DNA of 27,500 nt from Bigelowiella natans CCMP2755 (Eukaryota; Cercozoa; Chlorarachniophyceae): NCBI GenBank assembly GCA_000320545.1, contig ADNK01000140.1, positions 1-27,500 of the forward strand, read 5' to 3'. Below are positions 10,328-18,889 of this stretch, one piece after another. Under the pieces are notes generated by a model, which ran no database searches, was not told the origin of the DNA, and was given only the letters and a program-made list of their open reading frames with translations. Within the stretch, counting starts at the first letter, position 1. Every line of letters starts with the position of its first letter. The translations under genes and the position numbers were made by a program.

Positions 10328-10405
<78 letters not shown>

Positions 10406-12087
10406 CAAGAAGGACGACGATTACGACAATACACAGAAATTCAAACACTATCGTGGTACTACAGCATCATCAGCGAAAACTCATTCTTCTTCCTCCTTCT
10501 TCTTCTTCTTCTTCTTCATACGTTAGTGAGTATGTTGTACGAGTATCGTAGTAGTAATAGTAGTAACAGTAGTAGTAGTAATAGTAGTAGTAATTGTAGT
10601 CCTCTTCACCGTATGTAGTTTGAAGAACAACATATTATTTCCAACTATTCGTTATACATCATTCTTTCATTCTTTCTCTATGATAAAATGTCTACTACTA
10701 CTCCTTTCAGAGCACGGTCGTATTTATGACAACAATAGCCTTTCTGTTAACGCTGGAAGTTTCGAAGAACAGATAGAAGATGGTGAGAACAAAGAAACCA
10801 TCATTGTATCTCCTAGAAGGTAATCATCAACTACTATGTTTGTCACGTGATCCCTGTCACATTACTGAGTATATATCATCATTGACGTCAGAAGCGAAAA
10901 GAACAATATTATTATTCACCGGAAAGAAGTCGTTCTAAGTGACATCAATCCGGAAGGATGTAATGATGATGTAGAAAAGATAAACAGGAAGAATATGGCG
11001 AAGAAGATGAAAGAGAGAAAGAATAACGATGGGAAAGAACGAAGGAGGGATAGAAACGGAAGTAGTGAGAAGGAGAAGGAGCAGTTAGTCCCCTCATTGT
11101 TATCACCAAAGCAGCAGCAGCAGCAGCAGCAGCAGCCAATTAATACTACAAGACCTAGGTAATGATATAACATATTCACAGTATATCTATGCTATCTGGC
11201 ACCAATAAATACCAGCAGCAACACCTATAATCGTATGCCTCTGGTAGTACAATTTTGTCGGTTTTGATTGATTTATTTTCTCTTATGTTTATGATGAGCA
11301 TCTTGTGATCTGAATCTAATGATAAATCAATCATCCATAATAGCTTCAATAACTTCGCAAACATCAAACTACGTCAACCAAATTATTAATCAATCAATCA
11401 ATTAATATTCAGAAAAGACTCAGGACAATCTAGCTGCCGCTCACTGTAAGGGAGGGGAAGAGGAGGAAGAAGAAGAAAAAGAAGAAGCATGATATAGATA
11501 GTATTAAAATAGTGTACACAGCAAGACAGCCATCTTTTTGTTGTGGTAGTGCTCTATGGTCATGATCATCATCATCGTCATCATGAATATCATAATTATC
11601 ATAGTACCTATCTACTACTCACCTACATTCCTTCTCCTCCTACATGGCACAGATCTGAGAGTTCATCAGTCTTCACAATTCCTGGTTGAAATAATACAAT
11701 ATAAGGCACTAGCACTGATTCATTATAAAATCAATAGCATATGCTATACTCTTCTTCTTCTTCTTCTTCTTCTTCCTCATCTTCTCTGAATCAACAATCG
11801 ATAGAAGGACCTCCTCCCATACACCAGTTTCGCCGTGCAAGATCTTCTAGGTAGTACTATCTTCTTTATCGATTACTTCTGACTATGATCTTCATGATAT
11901 GAGAAAAGGAAGAATATAATCATTCTTCAGTAGTAGTATGTATGCGTGTATAGATGATATCTCCTTCGTTCAACCATGTCACAAAAAAGAACCAACACAA
12001 ATACAGAAACACACACACACACACACACACACACTCACTCACTCACTGATATCTGTCGTATACTGCCAGATAAGAAGATATTTGCAT

Positions 12088-12120
<33 letters not shown>

Positions 12121-12714
12121 CACATTTCCTCGTTTTTATGCTAGTTACTCTTCTTCCTCCTCCTCCTCATCATCGCTATTGTCTTTCCCTTCCCTTGGTA
12201 TTAGTGCGTATAAAAGTGATGAATCTGTAAAGTATTTTTACAATGCAAAGCTTGGACGATTTGAGCCACAACATCGTTCACGGCGTAATCGTACAAGGAA
12301 TTTGAACAGTAATGCTCCCCAATACCAGCAGCAGCAGCAGCGACGGGCTTTTACCCCTTTACCCCCTGCTATGAAGAAGAAGAGAGGAAACGCAGATGAA
12401 TTGATTGTTATCAGAGAAGCAAGGGCCTTCACAGGGGTAATAATCATATCTATCACCATAATAAGAATGATCAAATTTACTGTAAAATATTTTATTGTAT
12501 TCAATTGTATTGATTGATTGATTGATCATTTCTGAGATAACTAATTATTACCACAGCCTCGGTTTCGAAGTCGTAGTGTGAGTAGCTACCACACAACTAC
12601 AACAACTACTACTACTTCATCGCCTCTTGATGACGATGATGATGATGACCACAAAGAACAAGAAGAAGAAGGAGGAGATTCTATCGTTGCCTTCCCTTTA
12701 AAGATGATTCCATG

Positions 12715-12750
<36 letters not shown>

Positions 12751-12897
12751 CCACAGCAACACACCATTAACATCGTCATCATCGTCATCATCATCGTCGA
12801 GTATCATCTATCAATCGGCAGCAGAGAGAGAGAAAGTTGGCTCACAGAGCAGCAAAATAAAGGATATGATCGATTAATAGTATTGCTATCACAATTG

Positions 12898-12931
<34 letters not shown>

Positions 12932-15411
12932 TGCTACAACTGCTGCTGCTGCTGCTGGTACTGCTCAGGTATTTCAAACACATCAGCGAAGAAGCAAGGA
13001 CTCTTACACTAATGCTACGCATCTCTCCACCCTGGTAAGAGTTTGCAGCAGTAGTAGAAGGAGGGGGGGGAGGACGAGTGGGGTGTAGTTAACGTGCTGC
13101 TAGAGAACAAATCTACACAATATACAACATGAATACTTTTACCACTCTAGTATCACAATCCACAGTGAGAAAAAAAAAAATAATAATAAGGAAAAGCAAC
13201 AAATTTATGTCTGTTGCTGGATAGGAGTGTTCATAGAGAGAAGAAGACTCGTAAGATTTACTATGTAAATCATGAGGTAGTGCTTAATGGCTTCCTACTA
13301 CCTGTTTCTTCCACAACCTACAATAAACAACAAAGAGGGGGCGAAGGAGAAGCATTTATTGTATTTTAATAAGACCAAACCATACGAGAAAAGTGTTGAT
13401 AAGTGTTACAGCTAATATCTGCACATGTACGTAGATAGATACTTGGCGATTTTGCTCTCCTCCCTTTCCTCCTCCTCCATGATATAAACTACATATTGTG
13501 TTGATTGTTTTGCTCTTTAGACCCGCACTACGCAGTGGTCGTCGCCTGTGCCTTTACGTCGTCGTTCTCTCGTCCTCCTAGAAAAAGAGAAAAATACACA
13601 AAGAGGAGAAGAAGGGGGGGGGAGCATAGGAAGAAAACTCACATCTCATTGCGGTACTACGCTTGTGATTGATTTTCAATGTATATTTGTCTTCTTCTTG
13701 ATATTTTTCTTGGAATAGTGCAGCAAACAAGCATCACACACTGTCCCCCATCACCATCTTTGATTTTCCTTATCTTGTCATTATATTTATTACCTAATGA
13801 TGATACCGTCACTATGACTGACTACCATGTCCGTCATTTTAGGCAAAAAACAACAACAGCAACATAGCCAAAACAAGCTCAAAGAAAATATCAATGCTTA
13901 TCACCAGCAGCAGGAGCAAGAAAAACAGAAAGAACACAGAAGACTCTTTTCAGTCGATAATACTTCATTACCAGCGGGGCATCATCATCGTCGCCGTCAC
14001 CATTATCATCATCATAATCATCATCGTCGTCGTTCTTCCCTCCTTATTCCTTCTCCAAGAGCTATTTTGTCCTCCTCCTCCTCCTCCTCCCCAACATCCA
14101 ATCAACGAAGAAATCATGCCAGTTGTTTCAACGTCTCTACTAGCACATCTCCGGTCACTTATCATCCTCCTCCTCATCATCCTCTTGATTCACCTTCATT
14201 CAAAACAACACCTCCGCAACCATCATCAACGAGGAAAAAAAGAACAACACCCGTGAAATTGTTTATTGCTGAGTCGCCTCCATCTCCTCCTCCACCAACC
14301 AAATCGCACCAGCACCAGCAACAGCAGCACGAGCAACAGGCTCATCAAAGGACACTCAAAACAACAACAACAACAACAACACCATTTGAAATACCTGCAG
14401 GGGCTACTATTTCTACTACTAGTAGTGTGTCACCGACATCTACATCATCATCATCATCATCATTAGCTCCACTAGCATTGGAGGAGGGGGGGGAGGAGGA
14501 GGAGAAAAAGGACATGATGATGCTAGCAATTGCTGGAGAGGAGGAGGAGGAGGTAAAGAGATTTGCTACTGCAAGAAGAAGTCCCGAGACTTCAGCAATG
14601 CCTCCACCAGTAGCAGCAGTAGCAGTAGAAGCTATAATGATGAAGAAAGTAACTGTACATTCTGTACCATTTGGAATGACTGCTAGACGATTACTTGTGA
14701 TCAACGTGTGGGGAGAAGCTGCTCAACAAGGTGCTAGTAAACTTCATTATAATCAGTAGCGAGATGATATCATCACGGGTACAACAAACAGCGGGTGGGT
14801 GAGTAGGACAACATTTGTTATCATCATCTGCTATATTACATCACATCATATTTGAAGAATCATGTTATTATTAATAAATGATGTAGGTGTATCTGTGGGC
14901 GATAGAATCCTGAAGATCAATAATCAAAGCCTTTCTTCGCATAGGGTACGACTTACAGCAGTAGTAAGAAAAGGAGGAGGAGGAGGAGGAGGAAGAGGGA
15001 ATCTAAGAAGAGAGATAATAGAGAATCATCATTTACCAAAGCAGAGCAGAGATGCAAGAATTATGCGTATATGATGCATGCACATGAGAAAGAGAAAGAG
15101 AAATAGTTGACATCATCATGAGGTGCTCCTTCCAATTTACCACTACATACTACAACCACAATCGTTCTTCGTTATCATCATCATCATCATGATCATCATC
15201 ATCATCATGATCATCATTGTCAATAATAATACATTGAAGGATATGGAGAAAATATTCGTTGAATCTGTTCCTCCATTTTCCATACTCCTCCTTGGCGCAA
15301 CTGAGAAGTCCATTTTGAAAGCAAAGAAGGTGGTGCTTCATTCTTTCGGCGTTTTGTTGTCAAATAGCTAGGAATAATAGCAAATAAGCAGCAAATAATA
15401 CTTTACTGCCG

Positions 15412-15443
<32 letters not shown>

Positions 15444-15562
15444 GATGCTTCTATTTACTACTACTACTACTACTACTACTACACAGCTCATGGCCAATTT
15501 GAGGCTAAAACAGATGCAAAATGGAAATGTAATCGTCAGCATAACAGATAGAACAAGAGAGC

Positions 15563-15598
<36 letters not shown>

Positions 15599-15855
15599 AA
15601 AATTATTAAACATAGAGCCATGGCTGAAAGAGTCGTAACTTAAATATATTCTATTTTGGCAGTTATCAGTCACTCACGCGTATTTCTATTCGAAGATCAT
15701 TCCTCATCATCATCTTGTTCTTCTTCTTCTACTATTAATGTCATCTATGCTTCTATGTTCTCTTCACAACAGCTTATATCAGTGAGGCCAAAACGACACT
15801 TTAGTGTACCAGTCAATAAGGTGGTAGTAGCAGCGCAATTAGTACGTAGGATAAC

Positions 15856-15888
<33 letters not shown>

Positions 15889-17162
15889 TCATCCTCCTCC
15901 TCCTCCTCCTCCTCCTCTTCATCATCATCATCATCACTACTAGGATCATGGTAATTTATCATCAATCAATGACAAAATAGGGAAAACTGAACAAAATTGT
16001 GAATCTTGGATTTGATGAAGAATTGAGCCATGAAGCTCTCTACGTCTCTCGGTAAAGTATGGTGATGCTGGTTGTTGCTGATGTTATTGTTGGTATTGTT
16101 GTCGTAGTAGCTGTACTTGCTGTCGTTGAAAATGTGCACTACTACTGCTACTACTGCTACTACTACTAGCACACGGGTTGTAGTTCTAGTGTCGTGATGG
16201 TGGATGGTATTTTCCTTAAATTTGGTCTTCAGTAACACTCTTTGTATCATCTCAAACAAAGACGTAATCGTCTTGTCGTCGTCTGATATGAGACTCATCT
16301 TCTTCTAAAATACAATTGTCAATAATACTGTAGCGGCAAGACTCAAAAAGCTCTAAAATGGCTGTTCGGAAAACCACAGCGACTGTACATCATATACCTC
16401 TTCCTCACACACACACAAACATATATATTTATATATATCATACGTACTTAACATTAGTAGTACCTTCAAATAACGAAGAAATAGAAGAAGAAGAAGAAGA
16501 TGATGATGATGGTATTGATGAAGTAGATAACTGATATAAATTAACAGGCTATCATTAAGTAGCAGTAGCAGTTGTAGCAGCCATATTGCAGCACTACTCA
16601 CTGACAGCAGCATTTTCTACTCTTGTTCTTGTTCTTCTCCATCGTCCTGATAGATGTATTTGTGAATGGGACATAAGATATGATACAAGATCACAGAAGG
16701 TAGTATTATAACTACCACAACTATGCATAAATAAACCATCAGATGTAAGTATCCACTAGAATCAATGGAATTTGTGATGACAACGAAAGAGACATCAAAC
16801 TTCGTTACATCGAGCTTACGCAAACAATCTAATTCTTCGAGCTCTAGCACAGTTATGATTCACAGTGTAATTATTATATGTGAGCGGTGAACAATCACAA
16901 TTGCTACTACTCAGGAAGTAGTTGTTGTTGTCGTCTGATGACGATTTAATCTATTAATGGTGTTTTATGTTAAGAATACTACGTGACTTGTTCGGTGTCA
17001 ATGATCAGGTCTACTATGCAAACAACACGAGCAAACAAACACAATGGCATCGTCCAATCGTTCCTGGTTGGTAGATAATAACTACAAAGTCTTGTTAAAG
17101 TAGTAGTGAATATAATACTCTTAATGCAGATTATCTTCTTGACTAACTCACACATGTTGCTC

Positions 17163-17199
<37 letters not shown>

Positions 17200-17886
17200 G
17201 ATATTGTGTTTCTTTAGAATCAATGCAACGAATATATAATAAAATGGTGCGAGATACAGAGGACGTTGATGCAAGGTGGAAGAAATAATAATTCGTTGCT
17301 TAGCAGCTGTGATGAAAATTGGAAGAAGATGAAAGACTGCAATGTAAATTTGGTGGACAAGAAAGAACAATAATATGTTTTTAATTAAAATAGTTGCGAA
17401 TAGTAGACGATGTGTTAAGGAGGATGTATATAAAGTATAGTGTGTATAATTTTGTTGGATATAGTAGTCAAAAGCAATCTACACATTTCTCCATTGTAGT
17501 AGCAGTAGCAGCAGCAGCAGCAATAGCAGTTGAAGATGCAGTTTTGAACAACATCATTATGAAAGCACCCTAGCTCCTCTAATACTTCGCATGCTTATCA
17601 TTATTATATTAGACTTTTATCGGAAGCTCTTATTCATTACAAGGCCGATGTTACCAAAGCTATGCGGTGGCTTAGACTTAAATCTCCCAAACCATTACCT
17701 TTGAATTTCATTATGCAGGTATTAGAACGTATATACATAGAAGAGGAGAGGCTTTCCTATGACTTTGTCAACCGACTTATAATTCATTGTACATATCTAC
17801 AGGTTCTACGTGGAGAATTGATTTATATTGATAAAACTACCCGTAAACGGTACACAAAGCGACCGGTTGATCCAATGTTTTGCTAA
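7192..17886 (+). CDS. Multidomain scaffold protein: C2-C2-WW-PDZ-UBA-WW-UBA (about 1,528 aa)
   Basis: Exons: 7192-7359, 7416-7533, 7642-7784, 7880-7990, 8147-8183, 8280-8421, 8773-8864, 8996-9112, 9342-9786, 10195-10321, 10404-10455, 10711-10819, 10892-11158, 11413-11445, 11653-11668, 11738-11850, 12205-12436, 12557-12714, 12969-13034, 13225-13276, 13521-13680, 13843-14730, 14887-14945, 15240-15329, 15487-15562, 15663-15820, 15981-16051, 16334-16384, 16654-16699, 17009-17066, 17218-17275, 17613-17886. Every intron is GT-AG, every phase agrees, and the sum is 4,587 nt. Domains are described block by block. No catalytic motif is seen. WW (proline ligands), PDZ (C-terminal peptides), UBA (ubiquitin) and C2 (membranes or proteins) together suggest an adaptor, perhaps for membrane-linked ubiquitin traffic; that role is inference. 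Weakest joints: exon 9/10 (a donor at 9782 looks stronger but breaks the frame), exon 15 (16 nt) and exon 24 (poor pyrimidine tract). Confidence 0.8.
8243..8277. repeat. (CTG)n microsatellite at splice acceptor
   Basis: About 11 CTG units ending directly at the CAG acceptor of scaffold exon 6 (exon starts 8280). It occupies the usual place of the pyrimidine tract. Confidence 0.95.
8905..8975. repeat. (CA)n(TA)n compound microsatellite
   Basis: CA tract passing into a TA tract, in intron 7 of the scaffold gene just before the exon 8 acceptor. Confidence 0.95.
9115..9209. repeat. (TAG)n and (GT)n microsatellites
   Basis: (TAG)8 at about 9115-9138 and (GT)n at about 9180-9209, both in intron 8 of the scaffold gene. 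Confidence 0.9.
9222..9333. repeat. Perfect 56-bp tandem duplication
   Basis: Positions 9222-9277 and 9278-9333 are identical head-to-tail copies. The duplication lies in intron 8, eight bases before the exon 9 acceptor (exon starts 9342). It is not a simple-sequence repeat and has no visible mismatch, so it is probably recent. Confidence 0.95.
9922..10181. repeat. Cluster of (TC)n, (CT)n, (CA)n and (TA)n tracts
   Basis: (TC)n 9922-9972, (CT)n 10075-10114, (CA)n 10113-10142 and (TA)n 10147-10181, all within intron 9 of the scaffold gene. A unique segment between them (about 10005-10070) is open in two frames but was not needed for any exon. Confidence 0.9.
10328..10403. repeat. (CA)n(GA)n compound microsatellite forming an intron
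   Basis: CA tract to about 10363, then GA to about 10400. Together they make up nearly all of intron 10 (10322-10403) of the scaffold gene. Confidence 0.95.
10485..10595. repeat. (TTC)n and imperfect (TAG)n tracts
   Basis: Two trinucleotide tracts in intron 11 of the scaffold gene, separated by about 30 bp. Confidence 0.85.
12010..12120. repeat. (CA)n, (ACTC)n and (CTA)n tracts
   Basis: (CA)n about 12010-12032, a short ACTC run, then (CTA)n about 12089-12120, all in intron 16 of the scaffold gene. Confidence 0.9.
12557..13680 (+). other. Scaffold gene exons 18-21: WW domain 1
   Basis: The WW domain spans residues 849-875: Trp849 (codon split across the exon 19/20 join), IYYVNHETRTTQW with the second Trp at 872, and Pro875. 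There are 22 residues between the Trp pair, as in canonical class WW domains. The preceding Pro-Pro (ISPPW) is the usual N-cap. Exon 21 continues into a basic stretch and includes a G9 run (13614-13622) read as three Gly codons. Confidence 0.85.
12716..12957. repeat. (TAG)n, (CTA)n and (CTG)n tracts
   Basis: (TAG)n 12716-12750, (CTA)n about 12897-12925 and (CTG)n about 12940-12957, all in intron 18 of the scaffold gene. Confidence 0.9.
13843..15329 (+). other. Scaffold gene exons 22-24: low-complexity region and PDZ domain
   Basis: Exon 22 (888 nt) begins with Gln-, His-, Ser- and Thr-rich sequence with proline-rich patches such as PPSPPPP, possible ligands for WW domains in cis or trans. 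Its end opens a PDZ domain (residues about 1185-1260): VTVHSVPFGM supplies the carboxylate-binding loop (PFGM in place of GLGF), then LLVINVWGEAAQQG. Exon 23 adds VSVGDRILKINNQSLSSH, and exon 24 adds MEKIFVESVPPFSILLL. The exon 22/23 Gly codon is split G|GT. The acceptor of exon 24 is weak, but the join completes the fold. Confidence 0.82.
15171..15212. repeat. (ATC)n microsatellite
   Basis: ATC tract interrupted by ATGATC, in intron 23 of the scaffold gene, inside the split PDZ domain. Confidence 0.9.
15413..15482. repeat. Two (CTA)n tracts
   Basis: (CTA)n at about 15413-15442 and 15456-15482, ending at the exon 25 acceptor (exon starts 15487). Confidence 0.9.
15487..16384 (+). other. Scaffold gene exons 25-28: linker and UBA-like domain 1
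   Basis: Exons 25-26 give a linker with a Ser run. Exons 27-28 give residues about 1344-1384: IVNLGFDEELSHEALYVSR followed by GKTQKALKWLFGKPQ. The LGF in the first loop, EAL in helix 2 and KALKWL in helix 3 match the UBA fold, which binds ubiquitin in many proteins. The Arg codon is split across the 16051/16334 junction. Confidence 0.75.
15564..15930. repeat. (TAG)n and (TCC)n tracts around exon 26
   Basis: (TAG)n 15564-15597 begins at the exon 25 donor. (TAG)n at about 15858-15888 and (TCC)n at about 15892-15917 lie in the next intron. Exon 26 (15663-15820) sits between them. Confidence 0.9.
16654..17886 (+). other. Scaffold gene exons 29-32: WW domain 2, UBA-like segment, C-terminus
   Basis: WW2 covers residues 1389-1415: EWDIRYDTRSQK from exon 29 and VYYANNTSKQTQWHRP from exon 30, again with 22 residues between the Trp pair. 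Exons 31-32 follow with DARLLSEALIHYKADVTK and AMRWL, parallel to the first UBA (EAL, then KA-x-x-WL). The C-terminus RGELIYIDKTTRKRYTKRP resembles a WW second half with Tyr for Trp, probably degenerate. The frame ends PMFC and stop at 17884-17886. Confidence 0.8.
17163..17200. repeat. (ATC)n microsatellite
   Basis: About 12 ATC units in intron 30 of the scaffold gene, just before exon 31. Confidence 0.95.
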
Positions 17887-18889
17887 CTGGCATATTTGTT
17901 GTTGGCAACGTTGTTATGTTGTCCATAGAAGAATAACAACTACGCAGCGATCATAAGCATGTACATAGAGATCTTAGATGAACGCTATATGTAAAGAACT
18001 ACTTCATTAACATGATTACTGTTGTCATGATTAAATTCTATGCAGCAACATCCCGTTATAGCATCTGGGTGGTAACACTACCAGGCGCGTAGGATGCTAG
18101 CTAATGCTCATGTCATGCATGTACAAACGAGCTAGTACTTACCAAAGTATGAGACGGATGTAATGAACAAGTTAAATTTGTTCAATTGTCATCCATAGAT
18201 CCTAACGTAGCTCTGCAAAGTACATACGATACGGTAGTACCCGTGCGCTAAACGAGTATCATCCGCCACATGGGGATTTGACATCTCCCATCACATTTGA
18301 GTACACCACTCCAGTACCACTCTAGTACTGACGACTCTACAACAGCATTGCTAGGTTGTGAGCCATGTGACATAGCTTAGATAGCTTCATGGAGTCTACA
18401 TGAAAATGTGGGCAGCATGGTGGACGCGTGGCTAGAAAGCGACTGCAACAACAAAACATCAACTGAGCAAGCTAGCAAGAGGCACACGCGCACGCTAGCA
18501 CGCACATTTAGCAAAAATATGGAATGCTTCGTGTGTTACAAATTGCACTGCTGCACGTGCAACGCTACTAGTCTACTGCGCTTCCGCACACATGCTAGCA
18601 TGGTTCTTAACACTGAAAATCAGCATGCCGTGGCATCATTAGCGTGCTAATCATTGTCTTATGAACTGAGAATCCATCATGTGCTACGAGAAGATAGCCA
18701 TAGCATGGTGTAGTGTGGCGTAAGTGCGTGCTAGTGTGCATTAGTTGTTGTTATGTGCATCGTATATGATGCTGCTGCAACAAATCTGGGCTTGCTAGCT
18801 TACTTCATCAGTTTCATAGCATTCTAAATCATTGCATGCGAACAACTCCACCAACACCATTACACACGAATAAGTGACGTGTTGAATCG
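17887..18889. other. Convergent intergenic spacer
   Basis: About 1 kb between the 3' ends of the scaffold gene (plus) and the membrane-protein gene (minus). There is no convincing gene. It is rich in GCTAGC, CATGC, GTAC and GCGC words and free of long microsatellites, unlike the introns on its left. Confidence 0.6.

Larger units (their letters stand above)
9342..12436 (+). other. Scaffold gene exons 9-17: disordered linker
   Basis: Residues about 310-774, of low complexity. It holds acidic runs (DDDDDD in exon 9), a Lys/Arg-rich stretch in exon 13 with KKMKERK and KERRRDR, poly-Gln from (CAG)8 at about 11111-11136, poly-Ser from (TCT)n in exon 16, and QQQQQ in exon 17. Exon 10 (TALREQIDAGYDLLML, NHPLLIRTWEDI) looks folded. 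Exon 17 has KYFYNAKLGRFEP, which recalls half a WW domain without its Trp. I assign no function. Confidence 0.6.

Noticed and set aside
9911-10618. 235-codon frame through CT, CA, TA and GA repeats
   Set aside because: It reads simple repeats as poly-Ser-Leu, Thr-His and Tyr-Ile. Only the piece at 10195-10321 is protein-like.
15656-15943. Extension of exon 26 into poly-Val, poly-Pro and poly-His
   Set aside because: It is translation of (TAG)n, (TCC)n and (ATC)n past a good donor at 15821; the direct join to 15981 completes the UBA domain.
16463-16509. Possible exon with an acidic run (NNEEIEEEEEDDDDGIDE) in the scaffold gene
   Set aside because: It needs a phase 1 donor that exon 28 does not offer. 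The direct join of exon 28 to 29 keeps phase and completes WW2.
16764-16870. Possible Ser-rich exon (MEFVMTTKETSNFVTSS...)
   Set aside because: It ends with a fair donor, but including it would separate the two halves of WW2, whose Trp spacing is canonical when exons 29 and 30 join directly.
18408-18650. 80-codon frame in a convergent spacer
   Set aside because: Cys/Thr-rich translation of the word-rich spacer; no domain and no splice signals that lead anywhere.
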